Below the pieces are notes generated by a model. The model saw only the letters and a program-made list of their open reading frames with translations. It was not told where the DNA came from and ran no database searches. 64,000 nucleotides of DNA from Spirochaetota bacterium. GTDB lineage: Bacteria > Spirochaetota > UBA4802 > JAGODF01. The position numbers and the translations under genes were made by a program. Positions 46,790-56,211 of the stretch are shown here, one piece after another. The stretch is taken from NCBI GenBank assembly GCA_029974015.1, contig JARKUF010000004.1, positions 186,001-250,000 on the forward strand, given 5' to 3'. Every line of letters starts with the position of its first letter. Positions within the stretch are counted from its first letter, which is position 1.

Positions 46790-47176
46790 GTGAAACAAAA
46801 GAAGACAAAGAAACGCGAAAAGAAGGTGGTGCCCGTCGGGATGGCTTTCATCCAGGCAACGTATAATAATACCATAATTACGCTGACCGACGTGCAGGGG
46901 AACGTCATTTCATGGGCGTCCTCCGGCGGCGAGGGTTTCAGAGGGTCCAGGAAATCGACACCTTTCGCGGCCCAGACGGCTGCAAAGGTTGCGGCCCAGA
47001 AAGCCATCGACCAGGCAGGCCTGCGGACGGTGGAAGTCCATGTAAAGGGCCCTGGTATTGGAAGGGAAGCGGCGATCAGGTCTCTCGCGCAGACTGGTCT
47101 TAATATTACGAAAATAAAGGACGTGACGCCGATTCCTCATAACGGGTGCAGGCCCCCTAAACGAAGAAGAGTGTGA
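46790..47176 (+). CDS. rpsK: 30S ribosomal protein S11
   Basis: The 128-residue protein starts at GTG 46790, seven bases after CCAGGAG. It contains [39 protein letters not shown] and ends [16 protein letters not shown], the classical S11 ending. Confidence 0.98.
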   Translation: MKQKKTKKREKKVVPVGMAFIQATYNNTIITLTDVQGNVISWASSGGEGFRGSRKSTPFAAQTAAKVAAQKAIDQAGLRTVEVHVKGPGIGREAAIRSLAQTGLNITKIKDVTPIPHNGCRPPKRRRV

Positions 47177-47191
47177 CGGAGCGAGGAATTT

Positions 47192-47821
47192 ATGGCTAAA
47201 TACATCGGACCATCGTGCAAATTGTGCAGAAGGGAAATGGCGCCCCTCTTTCTTAAAGGGCAGCGTTGTCTTACCGACAAGTGCGCATTAAAGAAAAGAA
47301 AATATCCTCCGGGGCCGCCTAAAAAAAGAAGAACAAAACTCTCCGATTACGGGGTCCAGCTAAGGGAAAAGCAGAAAATAAAGCGTTCCTACGGTCTCAT
47401 GGAAGGGCAGTTCAGAGGAATTTTCTTTGATGCGACGCGTTCAAAAGGCGTGACTGGAGCGATAATGATGAGCCTACTTGAGCGAAGGCTCGATAACGTC
47501 GTTTTCAGGATGGGGTTCGCCTCCTCGAGGATGCAGGCAAGGCAGTTCGTCCATCATCGCCATATAATGGTAAACGGGCATATTGTGAACATTCCTTCTT
47601 ACAGGATACATTCCGGCGACGTGATTGAGGTGCGGGAAAAATTCAAGGCAAATGTGGTCCTTGAGGAATCCATAAAGCTTTCCAAGGCCGTCAGCTCCGT
47701 TCCGTCGTGGATTGAAGTTGATTATGAAAACAAAACGGGTAAGATAGTGCGCCTCCCCGAAAGAATCGATATTTCTGCTGGTTTCAACGAACAGCTTGTA
47801 GTTGAGCTTTATTCTAAGTAA
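47192..47821 (+). CDS. rpsD: 30S ribosomal protein S4, zinc form
   Basis: The 209-residue protein starts MAKYIGPSCKLCRREMAPLF. Cys9, 12, 26 and 31 form the zinc site found in Thermus-type S4. The S4 RNA-binding domain (RRLDNVVFRMGFASSRMQAR, FVHHRHIMVNGHIVNIPSY) follows. S4 initiates 30S assembly and in E. coli represses the alpha operon. Confidence 0.98.
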   Translation: MAKYIGPSCKLCRREMAPLFLKGQRCLTDKCALKKRKYPPGPPKKRRTKLSDYGVQLREKQKIKRSYGLMEGQFRGIFFDATRSKGVTGAIMMSLLERRLDNVVFRMGFASSRMQARQFVHHRHIMVNGHIVNIPSYRIHSGDVIEVREKFKANVVLEESIKLSKAVSSVPSWIEVDYENKTGKIVRLPERIDISAGFNEQLVVELYSK

Positions 47822-47886
47822 TGGCCAGGGTAATGACCGGGGCATAATGCTGTCGCACACGGGTTAAACAATATCTGGAGGCAATA

Positions 47887-48852
47887 ATGACGCCGAGAAA
47901 CCTTTTGAAAGGTTTTAAAAGACCGAGTAAGATCGTGTTTGAACACGACGAGGTGAATAAATTTTACGGAAGGTTTATCGCCGAACCATTCGAAAAGGGT
48001 TACGGTCTTACTATTGGCAATTCTCTGAGGCGAGTGCTACTCTCTTCAATTGAAGGGGCCGCTATATCGGCCATAAAGATAGAGGGCGTTCCGCATGAAT
48101 TTTTTGTCATTGAAGGAGTATATGAGGAAGTTACAAAGATAATCCTTAATCTGAAAAAACTTCGTTTAAAGTACTATGGTGAAATGCAGAAGGTCCTCCA
48201 TGTGATCAAGGAGGGCCCCGGGGAGCTCACCGGTGGGGATTTCAATGTGGACCCTGACGTAGAAATTATGAATCCGGAACTAAAACTGGCCACCCTTAAC
48301 GGCGCGGCGAAGATAGACATGGAAGTTGAGATTCAGAGGGGGAGGGGATACGTACCCGCCGAGCTCAATAAGAGCAACACGGAAACCGTGGGGGTTATCC
48401 CGATCGATGCGATATTCTCGCCGGTCCAAAAAGTGAACGTCAAGGTGGAAGATACCCGTGTGGGCCAGCGTACAGACTACGATAAACTCATTGTCGAGAT
48501 CTGGACTGATGGGACCATTTCTCCCGAAGATGCCCTCGCCCAGGCCGCGAAGATTATCAAGGAACACATGACGATCTTCATTAACTTCGAAGAGGACGTC
48601 GAGGAAGAAGCCGAAGTGGTGGATGAGAACATCGAAAAGATGAAGAACCTCCTCGCGAAATCGATTGACGAACTTGAACTCTCAGTTAGATCGTATAATA
48701 CTCTGAAGAGCCTGGACATCTCGTACCTTGAGGAGCTTGTTCAGAAGACCGAGGACGAACTCAAAAAATCAAAGCATTACAGCGACATCGTGATAAAAGA
48801 AGTCAAGGGGAAGCTTGAAGCGCTTCATCTGAGTTTGGGATTAAAAGGTTAA
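47887..48852 (+). CDS. rpoA: DNA-directed RNA polymerase subunit alpha
   Basis: The 321-residue alpha subunit has the N-terminal dimerisation domain (FIAEPFEKGYGLTIGNSLRR, GAAISAIKIEGVPHEF) and the C-terminal domain (SIDELELSVRSYNTLKSLDI), which contacts UP elements and activators. GGAGG precedes the ATG. The linker is acidic (FEEDVEEEAEVVDENIEK). Confidence 0.98.
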   Translation: MTPRNLLKGFKRPSKIVFEHDEVNKFYGRFIAEPFEKGYGLTIGNSLRRVLLSSIEGAAISAIKIEGVPHEFFVIEGVYEEVTKIILNLKKLRLKYYGEMQKVLHVIKEGPGELTGGDFNVDPDVEIMNPELKLATLNGAAKIDMEVEIQRGRGYVPAELNKSNTETVGVIPIDAIFSPVQKVNVKVEDTRVGQRTDYDKLIVEIWTDGTISPEDALAQAAKIIKEHMTIFINFEEDVEEEAEVVDENIEKMKNLLAKSIDELELSVRSYNTLKSLDISYLEELVQKTEDELKKSKHYSDIVIKEVKGKLEALHLSLGLKG

Positions 48853-48868
48853 TTGGGGAGTCGGCATT

Positions 48869-49351
48869 ATGAGGCACAAAAACAGCGTACGGCAGCTCGG
48901 CAGGACCCACGAACATCGAAGGGCAATGTATTCAAACATGGTTACATCGCTTTTCGAAAGCGAGCGTATCGTCACTACAAAACAGAAAGCAAAAGAGCTG
49001 AAACGTATATCGGAAAAGCTTATTACGCGGGCTAAGCGGAACATCGTCGCCGCCGATGTCGATGAATCTAAAAAGCTTCACAACAAACGGGAAGTGATGA
49101 AATTTGTCCACAACAGGGACGTGGTGAAAAAGCTTTTTGATGATATTGCCCTCCGCTTCAAGGACCGAAAAGGCGGATACACGAGGATATATCTCCTGGC
49201 AAAGAGGCGTGAGGGAGATGCCGCTGAAATGGCAATCATTGAGTTGGTGGAAAGACGCACTATTGAGAAAGCGCCGTCGGAAAAATCAGAAAAGAAGAAA
49301 AAAAAAGAGAAAAAGTTGGAGAAAAAAGATAAAGAAAAAGGAAATGAGTGA
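48869..49351 (+). CDS. rplQ: 50S ribosomal protein L17 with charged C-terminal tail
   Basis: The 160-residue protein begins MRHKNSVRQLGRTHEHRRAM and has FESERIVTTKQKAKELKRISEKLITRAK. The conserved L17 domain ends near residue 129 (AEMAIIELVERR). The last 30 residues are almost all Lys, Glu and Ser (EKSEKKKKKEKKLEKKD), an extension absent from most L17. It closes the super-cluster and is followed by a terminator. Confidence 0.97.
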   Translation: MRHKNSVRQLGRTHEHRRAMYSNMVTSLFESERIVTTKQKAKELKRISEKLITRAKRNIVAADVDESKKLHNKREVMKFVHNRDVVKKLFDDIALRFKDRKGGYTRIYLLAKRREGDAAEMAIIELVERRTIEKAPSEKSEKKKKKEKKLEKKDKEKGNE

Positions 49352-49451
49352 TGGGCTAACTCTGAATATTTAGTACTCTCGTCCGCCGAAGACGGGGGAG
49401 GGGACTGAAGAACTGATTATGCCATAAGAACCCAATGATTCATAAAGAATT

Positions 49452-49484
49452 AAAAAAGCTCTGCCGGGCGGCAGAGCTTTTTTT
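49452..49484. terminator. Bidirectional terminator between rplQ and an opposing gene
   Basis: AAAAAAGCTCTGCC and GGCAGAGCTTTTTT form a perfect 14-bp stem with a 4-base loop. T-runs appear on both strands, so it can end rplQ transcription from the left and that of the converging exported protein gene from the right. Confidence 0.93.
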
Positions 49485-49503
49485 CGCTTTAGAAGCCTGG
49501 CTT

Positions 49504-50427
49504 TTATTCGTTGGGAGTTTCACTGAGAGGAGACTTTGGGAAATCCGACGGGAGTTTTTTCAGCTCGTGGGAGTGTACAAGCCTGATATTGTCGTTTGCG
49601 TCGCGTTTATAGTTCTCGGGAATTCTCACGTCGAAAACTGGATCCGGGTTTGTTATCGGTATGTTGTAATTTTCGTACTTGCGCTGCATGGCGTAAATAT
49701 TGTTTTTCCTGATTATTTTATATATTTCGATGCCGTATTGCTTCGATTGTCTGCAGAGATTGATAATATCCAGAAAACCGTCCACCATGTACTTCACGTC
49801 GTAATGGTTTTTTTCGGCTTTTGCTTTTATCGTTTCCATATCTGGATGATTGTAAATTATTTTCGCGTCCGAGAGGGCCTTATATCCCTTGCGCAGGTAT
49901 TCTTCGATGGTGCTCTTGTCTTGATAAAGGTGGTATTCCTCGGTTTTGTAAATTTTATCTCCCTGGACCTTTGATATGGGGTCAACGGGCCTGGTAAAGT
50001 ACTTGGCGTAGCCTCCCTTGGTAAACTTAATTAGTATAGAGAAGGAGTCCTTGGAAGTGGCGCGCAGGATTTCCGAAGTCCGTTCAATATAGGTTTTAGC
50101 CATATCGTCGAGGAGCTCGGAAAGTTTCAACTTGACCTGGTAAAATTTCATCCGGTACTTTTTTGTATTTTTGTCAAAAAAGACGAAATCATGGGCGTAA
50201 AAATCAACTGAGGCGTTTCTGTACTCGCCGGTGATGTCTTCGTATTTCTTCCTCTGTTGTTCCGAGGCGAAATTTTCAATTACCACCTGGACGTCCCGAA
50301 GATGGCGCATCAGATATACGTAGTCGTTCTCTGATTTTGCGGCCGTAGAGAGGGCGTAGGAAGGCGAACCTAATGACGTTATCATTAGTGCGGTTGCGGC
50401 AAAGTATAGAAATCGAGTAAGGCTCAT
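49504..50427 (-). CDS. Exported protein of unknown function
   Basis: The 307-residue protein begins with a signal peptide (MSLTRFLYFAATALMITSLG, with likely cleavage near SYA-L). The mature part is helical and rich in Lys, Tyr and Asp (YEDITGEYRNASVDFYAHDF, TIEEYLRKGYKALSDAKIIY). The helical segment after residue 150 resembles a TPR-like layout but no clear repeat was aligned. AGAGAGA precedes the ATG. It converges on rplQ across the shared terminator. No family was recognised. Confidence 0.8.
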   Translation of the reverse strand: MSLTRFLYFAATALMITSLGSPSYALSTAAKSENDYVYLMRHLRDVQVVIENFASEQQRKKYEDITGEYRNASVDFYAHDFVFFDKNTKKYRMKFYQVKLKLSELLDDMAKTYIERTSEILRATSKDSFSILIKFTKGGYAKYFTRPVDPISKVQGDKIYKTEEYHLYQDKSTIEEYLRKGYKALSDAKIIYNHPDMETIKAKAEKNHYDVKYMVDGFLDIINLCRQSKQYGIEIYKIIRKNNIYAMQRKYENYNIPITNPDPVFDVRIPENYKRDANDNIRLVHSHELKKLPSDFPKSPLSETPNE

Positions 50428-50635
50428 GGCGTTCTCTCTGGACAGTGGTTTATTTTAGTATCGGCCTCCCGGTGTGTAAACTTTAAAAACAATTTTGTAG
50501 AGCACGGTCACGAAAATTTCAGTGAGGCGGTTTACATGCTTGTTTATATTGTTTTCAACTGTAAAATACAAGCTATCAAGGGCCAGTGCGGAAAACTGGG
50601 ACGTCACCCTGGAAAATATCTGGAAATTTTAATAT

Positions 50636-50755
50636 GCAACCCTCAACTTTTTTAAGTTTTCCCGCCTTCAGAAGGCTGGTTGGAGACATAAGTTCTGATT
50701 TATAAGCGGTTACAATTCAATGGAATCATAAAAAGATAATTTTCAAGGGTCTTCC
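50636..50755 (+). repeat. Dispersed palindromic repeat copy
   Basis: The copy reads GCAACCCTCAAC end, TTTTCCCGCCTTCAGAAGGC central hairpin (partly decayed), ACATAAGTTCTG, GCGGTTACAATTCAATGGAA, then an AT-rich end closing in GGGTCTTCC. The order matches the family in plus orientation. Confidence 0.65.
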
Positions 50756-50842
50756 AAACTTAGAAAATTTCGAGTTGGGAAAAAGATTATTGCTAAAATA
50801 CAAATCGGATATAGTATGTGTATCTTGAATATTTATCAATTT

Positions 50843-50870
50843 TGGGGAAACCTGAGTATAAGAGGTTGCC
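50843..50870 (-). repeat. End fragment of the dispersed repeat
   Basis: On the minus strand this is GGCAACCTCTTATACTCAGG followed by TTTCCCC, which matches the left end and start of the central hairpin only. It lies 88 bases from the complete copy at 50636-50755, in the opposite orientation. Confidence 0.5.
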
Positions 50871-51070
50871 TTTACTTGTTTCCGCGAAAATAAAGCATTG
50901 AGAACATTGATTTGTCCCCACGGAGGGGGCATTCATGAACATTATACACGTTTTAAATGTGTCCGAAATTCAAGGCGGTTTCTTCGTTTGGATTTTTTTG
51001 AAGTACAATCTATATCGGGATATCATTTACCTGTTAACCCAGGGAATTGCAATCAGGAGAAGAAGCATCA

Positions 51071-51979
51071 ATGATGGATAACGGGAAAGAAGGGACACAA
51101 AAAAAAGTTTCGTTCAGGCAGAAGAACCCAACAAAATGTCCCATTTGCGGATTTGAGCACTTCAAGGAAGATATGCTTACCGGGGGGGGGAGGCTGATTG
51201 CCGGTAAGCTCACTGACGAGCTGCGCAGGATGTACGACAAGAACGAAAAGTGGGGGAAAATCTACCCGTTGGCATATTACCTTCAAGTATGTCCTAACTG
51301 CTTGTACTCGGCGTACCCTAAGGATTTCACCGACGTTACAAGCGAAGAAGCAGAGAAATTAGGCAAAACCACCCAGGCCCGCATTGCGTCAGTTAAAAAA
51401 TTCCTCGGCAACATCAGTTTTAAAGATGACAGGAACCTGGCGCTGGGAGCGGCTTCGTATCTTCTTGCCGTTGACTGTTATTCATTCAGAAGAAAAAACG
51501 TCGCCCCAACCTTTAAAAACGCCGTATGTTCCATCAGGGCGGCGTGGCTTTTCGGAGACATGGCGAAAGATATGCCGGAGAAACCATACGAAAAAATTTC
51601 CAATTTCTTTTATCGCAAGGCCTACGGATTTTACCAGGAAGTGCTTGAGCTGGTCCAGACGGGCAAGGAGCCTGTCGAGGCGGCGGGGCACCTGGGGCCA
51701 GATACCGACAAGAATTGGGGCTATGAAGGCATTCTCTATATGGTTGCCATCCTCACACTAAAGGTGGGGGTAAAGGAAACGGATATAACGAAAAGGATTG
51801 AAAATTTCGAGAAGACAAAGCGTTATCTAAGCAGGCTTTTCGGCAGCGGGAAGTCATCGAAGAACAAACCGGGGGCCCTGATTGACATGACGCGTGATCT
51901 CTATGATAAAATGAACCAGATGCTTGCCGAATGGACGACGGGGACCGGAGAGAGCGAAACGGCGACACCCGTAGAATAG
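51071..51979 (+). CDS. DUF2225 protein with zinc-ribbon cysteines
   Basis: The 302-residue protein has two Cys pairs, Cys23/26 (CPICGFEHF) and Cys74/77 (LQVCPNCLYSAYPKDF), as in the DUF2225 family common in spirochaetes and clostridia. A helical C-terminal part (SYLLAVDCYSFRRKN, SIRAAWLFGDMA) suggests TPR-like packing. ATG 51071 follows AGGAGA at good distance. The function is unknown. Its 3' end overlaps truA by 49 bases in another frame. Confidence 0.85.
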   Translation: MMDNGKEGTQKKVSFRQKNPTKCPICGFEHFKEDMLTGGGRLIAGKLTDELRRMYDKNEKWGKIYPLAYYLQVCPNCLYSAYPKDFTDVTSEEAEKLGKTTQARIASVKKFLGNISFKDDRNLALGAASYLLAVDCYSFRRKNVAPTFKNAVCSIRAAWLFGDMAKDMPEKPYEKISNFFYRKAYGFYQEVLELVQTGKEPVEAAGHLGPDTDKNWGYEGILYMVAILTLKVGVKETDITKRIENFEKTKRYLSRLFGSGKSSKNKPGALIDMTRDLYDKMNQMLAEWTTGTGESETATPVE

Positions 51980-52734
51980 CCCTCAGGCTTCTGTACGATG
52001 GCACTCGCTTCAACGGATGGCAGGTCCAGAAATTCGGCAGGACTGTCCAGGGGGAAGTGGAGCGTGCCCTTGAGGTCCTCCTTAAGGTGAAAACCGGGGT
52101 CATTGCTTCGGGGCGTACGGATACGGGAGTACATGCCCTGGGGCAGGTGGCCCATTTTGAGTGCTTGAACGACATTGAACTTCAGCGCCTCTGCATCGGC
52201 CTTAACGGTATTATGGAAAATGACGTATCGGTGCTAAACGCGTATGCGGTCCCATCGGATTTCCATGCCCGATTCAGCGCCCTGCGGCGCGAGTACATAT
52301 ATCTTATTTACAACAACAGGCAACGCTCCCCCTTCGCGAAGGACAGGGCTATGTGGCATTCACTCCCTCTCGATATCGATTACCTGCGCAGCGCGGCTTC
52401 CCATCTGATAGGCGAGCAGGATTTCGCGTCCTTCTGCAAGAGGGCGTCGGCATACCGGCATACGGTTCGGCGCATCGATGAGATAGAAATATCTCGATCT
52501 GGGGATTTTGTTACGTTTCGAATTACTGGCAATGCCTTTCTCCATAACATGGTCCGTATTATCGTGGGTACTTTGCTCGATATGCACCGGAACGGGAAAG
52601 ACCCTGTTTACTTGAATGAAATACTTGCACAAAAGGACCGGATATATGGCGGACCAACCATTCCTCCCTGGGGGCTGTATCTAAATACCGTTTTTTATGA
52701 TCCTCCACTGGATACTCTTGAAAAGGCGTTTTGA
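51931..52734 (+). CDS. truA: tRNA pseudouridine(38-40) synthase TruA
   Basis: The 267-residue enzyme has the catalytic motif GRTDTGVHALGQ with Asp64 as nucleophile, LRRLYDGTRFNGWQ-like LRLLYDGTRFNGWQVQ at residues 18-33, and the C-terminal NAFLHNMVRIIVGTL. It modifies U38-40 in tRNA anticodon arms. ATG 51931 is the only good start and lies inside the upstream DUF2225 gene, so the first 16 codons are shared in two frames; the ribosome-binding site is weak. Confidence 0.95.
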   Translation: MDDGDRRERNGDTRRIALRLLYDGTRFNGWQVQKFGRTVQGEVERALEVLLKVKTGVIASGRTDTGVHALGQVAHFECLNDIELQRLCIGLNGIMENDVSVLNAYAVPSDFHARFSALRREYIYLIYNNRQRSPFAKDRAMWHSLPLDIDYLRSAASHLIGEQDFASFCKRASAYRHTVRRIDEIEISRSGDFVTFRITGNAFLHNMVRIIVGTLLDMHRNGKDPVYLNEILAQKDRIYGGPTIPPWGLYLNTVFYDPPLDTLEKAF

Positions 52735-52739
52735 ATGAT

Positions 52740-52841
52740 AATTGTTCCACCCGCCCTCGGCGGGCGGAAAAATCTAAGTGCCGAGTATGCCCGTAGTTAC
52801 AATTCATGGGTAACTCAAAATTTTAATTTTCAGAGATCCCC
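52740..52841 (+). repeat. Dispersed palindromic repeat copy
   Basis: The copy starts 6 bases after the truA stop. It has the central hairpin CCACCCGCC-CTC-GGCGGGCGG, then AAAAATCTAAGTGCCGAGTA, GTAGTTACAATTCATGGG and an AT-rich end CAGAGATCCCC. The left end is missing. Confidence 0.7.
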
Positions 52842-52925
52842 TTATTTTATTGACATAAAGAGTGATGGGAACTTATATAACCCGATGTTTGTGCAGGCAA
52901 TTTTTACCAACTTTGTCGGAAATGT

Positions 52926-53492
52926 ATGTCAAAATTCAAGTGTGCAGTCATCATAGTGCTCGTTTTTTCTTTGTCCACCGCGGCCTTTGCCAGGCGCCGG
53001 GGGCGCGACCCTTTCGAAAAGCCACAGGTGGGCGTCTGGTTTGGACCTGTTACTCCAGTGTACACAACCGCTGAAGATCTTGACACCTATCTCGGTGGCG
53101 GACTATTCCTCCGCACCAACTCGTTCATTCAGGGGTTAAAGTTTGGACTCGATTGGTCGTATCAGATGTTCCGTTCTCCCGGCGTGAACCGGCTTACCAT
53201 GATGCCGTTGTACGGAAGCCTCATCTACCGCCTGCCCGTTCGCATGCCCCTGGCTTTCCAGCTTAAGGCAGGCGCCGGGGGCGCCCGGCTTCATGCCAGG
53301 CCCGATGAAGTGACGCTCTGGGAGCCCCTTTTAACCCTGGGGGCGGAGACGTCCTTCCCGGCAGGGAAAATCTTCAATATTGGCCTCAGGATTGATTATC
53401 TCTTCATATACGAGGGGTATATCGAGGGGGCAACGCAAAATGGCCATATCATAAACGCGGGTATTACCTTGTTTTTCAATTTGGGAGGATGA
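52926..53492 (+). CDS. Probable outer-membrane beta-barrel protein
   Basis: The 188-residue protein has a signal peptide (MSKFKCAVIIVLVFSLSTAAFA). The mature part alternates polar and hydrophobic residues with aromatic girdles (VGVWFGPVTPVYTT, GLKFGLDWSYQMF, LPLYGSLIYRL-like MMPLYGSLIYRLP) and ends AGITLFFNLGG, with the Phe-containing ending seen in barrel proteins. It probably forms a small outer-membrane barrel. The next gene, a lipoprotein, overlaps its stop region, suggesting joint action. No family name is assigned. Confidence 0.75.
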   Translation: MSKFKCAVIIVLVFSLSTAAFARRRGRDPFEKPQVGVWFGPVTPVYTTAEDLDTYLGGGLFLRTNSFIQGLKFGLDWSYQMFRSPGVNRLTMMPLYGSLIYRLPVRMPLAFQLKAGAGGARLHARPDEVTLWEPLLTLGAETSFPAGKIFNIGLRIDYLFIYEGYIEGATQNGHIINAGITLFFNLGG

Positions 53493-53497
53493 TGTAC

Positions 53498-54835
53498 ATG
53501 AAGAAGCCGTTCACCATGATCGCCGCGCTGGCAGTCCTGGGATTAGCCGCATGCAGTGATTACCCTGTTTTCTCCGAGTTGGGGAACAGTCGCCTCAGAG
53601 TGGTGATAAAAGGGACCTTTGAGTCGAACGGCCCGGCCGACTGGGACCTGACTTCTCCTCTTTCTCTGCGTGATGATTCGATTGATGATAAAAGCGGTGA
53701 TACGACTGTGGCCCCCACGGAGTTTATGCTGGACATCGCGGAGATGCGCCTCCAGGGGTCGGGCGAATCCGACAAATTTGCCTTCTACCGTGAAACATAC
53801 AGTGTTCCTCTCATAGACGCGGAGCCCTTTTTTGACGGCTCCGGAGTGGAATTCCCCTGCGATGATCCATATTCGAATTATCAATACACGACGCTCCTGG
53901 TTTATATCCGTAAAATGATTTTCAATTCAGCCACGAACTGGCTGTTTGATTATTCAAGCGGAACCTGGGTGCAACAGGACGAGCCGGATGTGATTTTCCG
54001 CGAACGAGAGGTTTACGGTTTCGACTTCAATCAGCTCCAGTACATTACCTTCTGGGATTCCCTGCGTACTAATTCAAACGACATCCTGCATATCTTTCCC
54101 CTTAGGGTGTATTTCCCGCCGGGTGGCTTCGTCTTTGACCGCAGGGCCCCGGAAACGGTCCTTGAGGTGCGCTTGGTGGTAAAAAACTTCATCAAGTATT
54201 TTGAACATGATTATAATTCCAGCGGAAACTATTATGTAATGCATTACTGGGGCCTTTCGGACTGGTTAAGGGACGTCAAGGCCGATGATCCCGTAGTAGG
54301 AGGAAATATCCTGGCCGTAGCGAGGTCGTATGTGCCAGGAAGGACGGCAAAGATCGAAGGAAATGCTACCGGCAATCGTTTTGTAATAGCAATAGAGGAA
54401 AGCGACACAATCGATATTTATAAAATTACTCTACCTGACAGGCCTGATGTGTCGGGTGATTGCGAGCAGCCGAAGCCCCCCACAATACTTGATTCCAATA
54501 ACATCGAAGCGGTGCTTGATTATTATATCGAGTATGAGTCGTATAAAAAAAATTTAAATGGTTTTATTACGGGTTGCATTGATACCGGAAAATATGAAGA
54601 ACTCTGGGATTCATATAACAGTACAGTTTCCAATTTTCGCATTCCCCCTCTGGCAACAATTTCCGATAGCGGAGGCGCTTACACTATTACAAATGTTCCT
54701 GTAGGAAAGACATACAAGGTGTTTGTTGCAGACTCGGTTTTTGAGAGAGGCAAATTGCCAGCAGCATACAATTCATTGGGCACGGTAACATTCTCCGGGT
54801 CCGATGCAGGCGTTTCAAAATCTCCGTCGCCGTAG
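53498..54835 (+). CDS. Large lipoprotein of unknown function
   Basis: The 445-residue protein has the signal MKKPFTMIAALAVLGLAAC with the acylated Cys at 19. ATG 53498 is preferred because GGGAGG lies nine bases upstream; two closer ATGs are also in frame. The mature part is acidic and rich in aromatic residues, without recognised repeats. The final 60 residues (ATISDSGGAYTITNVPVGKT, YKVFVADS) resemble the carboxypeptidase-regulatory-like beta sandwich found in many surface proteins. It is translated together with the barrel-like protein just upstream. Confidence 0.78.
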   Translation: MKKPFTMIAALAVLGLAACSDYPVFSELGNSRLRVVIKGTFESNGPADWDLTSPLSLRDDSIDDKSGDTTVAPTEFMLDIAEMRLQGSGESDKFAFYRETYSVPLIDAEPFFDGSGVEFPCDDPYSNYQYTTLLVYIRKMIFNSATNWLFDYSSGTWVQQDEPDVIFREREVYGFDFNQLQYITFWDSLRTNSNDILHIFPLRVYFPPGGFVFDRRAPETVLEVRLVVKNFIKYFEHDYNSSGNYYVMHYWGLSDWLRDVKADDPVVGGNILAVARSYVPGRTAKIEGNATGNRFVIAIEESDTIDIYKITLPDRPDVSGDCEQPKPPTILDSNNIEAVLDYYIEYESYKKNLNGFITGCIDTGKYEELWDSYNSTVSNFRIPPLATISDSGGAYTITNVPVGKTYKVFVADSVFERGKLPAAYNSLGTVTFSGSDAGVSKSPSP

Positions 54836-54987
54836 TAATTGTTTGACATTTTTCCCTATTATGTACTGGTTTGCCTTGCATGCACTGTGCAAGGAGCTTG
54901 CAAGACTTAGTATTGAATCCAGAGGATCGCACTCCGAATTAAAAGATGCGGTAAGTGCGTTTTTCGAAGAATGGCAGGTTGTGCACA

Positions 54988-56205
54988 ATGAAGATCATAG
55001 TACAAAAATACGGCGGTACCAGCGTAGGAACGCCGGAGCGCATTATGGCTGTGGCGGAGAGGATCAAGACGTATGCGGGCAAAGGATACTCCGTCGTGGT
55101 GGTGCTGTCCGCCATGGGCAAAACCACGGACCAGCTTATAGAACTCTCTAAACAGATCACTAAAACGCCAAGCAAGAGGGAAATGGACATGCTCATCTCT
55201 ACGGGAGAGCAGGTTTCCATTGCAATGCTTGCCATGGCCCTCCATGAGAAAGGGATCGGTGCAATTTCCTACACAGGGACCCAGATCCGTGTGAAGACGG
55301 ACGGGAACTTCTCCGAAGCTAAGATTGAAAGCATCGCCACGGAAAAAATTGAAAAGTCCTTGAAAGAGAAAAAAGTGGTCATTGTGGCGGGGTTCCAGGG
55401 AATCGACGAAGAGGAAAACATCACCACACTGGGACGCGGAGGGTCAGATACGACGGCGGTTGCCCTGGCGGCGGTACTGAATACCCGGAATTGCGAAATA
55501 TACACCGATGTAGACGGCGTGTATACCGCCGACCCGCGCATTGTGCCTAATACCAAGAAGCATAAGGAAATTAGCTACGATGAAATGCTTGAGCTGTCGC
55601 GCCTTGGCGCCGGGGTGCTCCACTCCCGATCCGTGGAATTTGCGAAAAAATACGGTGTCAAGATAACCGTGCGATCAAGCTTCAATTATGAAGAAGGCAC
55701 CGTGGTAATGCCGAAGGAGGAAATGGTGGAAAAGTACATAGTGAGCGGTATCACCGCAAAGACCGATGAGGCGAAAATTACGCTTCGAAATTTGCAGGAT
55801 AAGCCCGGCATCGCCGCGAAGCTCTTTGAAAAGCTCGGCGAGAAAAAAATATACATTAATCTGATCGTCCAATCGACAGGGCATGACGGGATGGCCTCCA
55901 TCTCGTTTAGCGTTCTTAAGAAGGACCTGGCGAAGGCGCTGGAATTGTCAGAGAAACTGAAGGAAGAGCTGGGAGGATCTTCCGTCGAAGCAAAGGAGGA
56001 CATCGCCATCGTTTCCGCCGTCGGAGTGGGGATGCTTTCATCTTATGGTGTTGCGGGCCGCATATTCAGGGTCCTGGCTGACAATGGCATAAACATTGAA
56101 ATGATAACCACCTCCGAGATCGGCATCTCTTGCTGTATAGACGGCAAGTTCGCCGAACTCGCAACGCGCGTCATCCATAAGGAGTTCATCGAGGCCGGGG
56201 CGTAA
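54988..56205 (+). CDS. lysC: Aspartate kinase
   Basis: The 405-residue enzyme phosphorylates aspartate, the first step towards lysine (and diaminopimelate), threonine and methionine. It has KYGGTSVG (7-14), the [15 protein letters not shown] motif and the C-terminal pair of ACT domains ([40 protein letters not shown]) that bind lysine or threonine as feedback inhibitors. ATG 54988 follows GCAGG at good distance. A short hairpin, CCTTGCA-TGCACTG-TGCAAGG (54874-54894), lies in the upstream gap; no riboswitch was recognised there. Confidence 0.96.
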   Translation: MKIIVQKYGGTSVGTPERIMAVAERIKTYAGKGYSVVVVLSAMGKTTDQLIELSKQITKTPSKREMDMLISTGEQVSIAMLAMALHEKGIGAISYTGTQIRVKTDGNFSEAKIESIATEKIEKSLKEKKVVIVAGFQGIDEEENITTLGRGGSDTTAVALAAVLNTRNCEIYTDVDGVYTADPRIVPNTKKHKEISYDEMLELSRLGAGVLHSRSVEFAKKYGVKITVRSSFNYEEGTVVMPKEEMVEKYIVSGITAKTDEAKITLRNLQDKPGIAAKLFEKLGEKKIYINLIVQSTGHDGMASISFSVLKKDLAKALELSEKLKEELGGSSVEAKEDIAIVSAVGVGMLSSYGVAGRIFRVLADNGINIEMITTSEIGISCCIDGKFAELATRVIHKEFIEAGA

Positions 56206-56211
56206 ATTTCC

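Larger units (their letters stand above)
50428..51070. other. Gene-free gap of 643 bases with repeat copies
   Basis: No gene is supported. The gap contains one fairly complete repeat copy (50636-50755) and a solitary end fragment in the opposite direction (50843-50870). Promoters for the two divergent flanking genes probably lie in it, but no hexamer pair at proper spacing was convincing. Confidence 0.55.

Noticed and set aside
49380-49435. Further repeat copy after rplQ
   Set aside because: TCGTCCGCCGAAGACGGGGGAGG recalls the central hairpin, but neither end nor the GTTACAATT spacer can be seen.
54836-54987. Lysine riboswitch before lysC
   Set aside because: The gap is about 150 bases and shows only one short hairpin; the multi-helix lysine aptamer does not fit.
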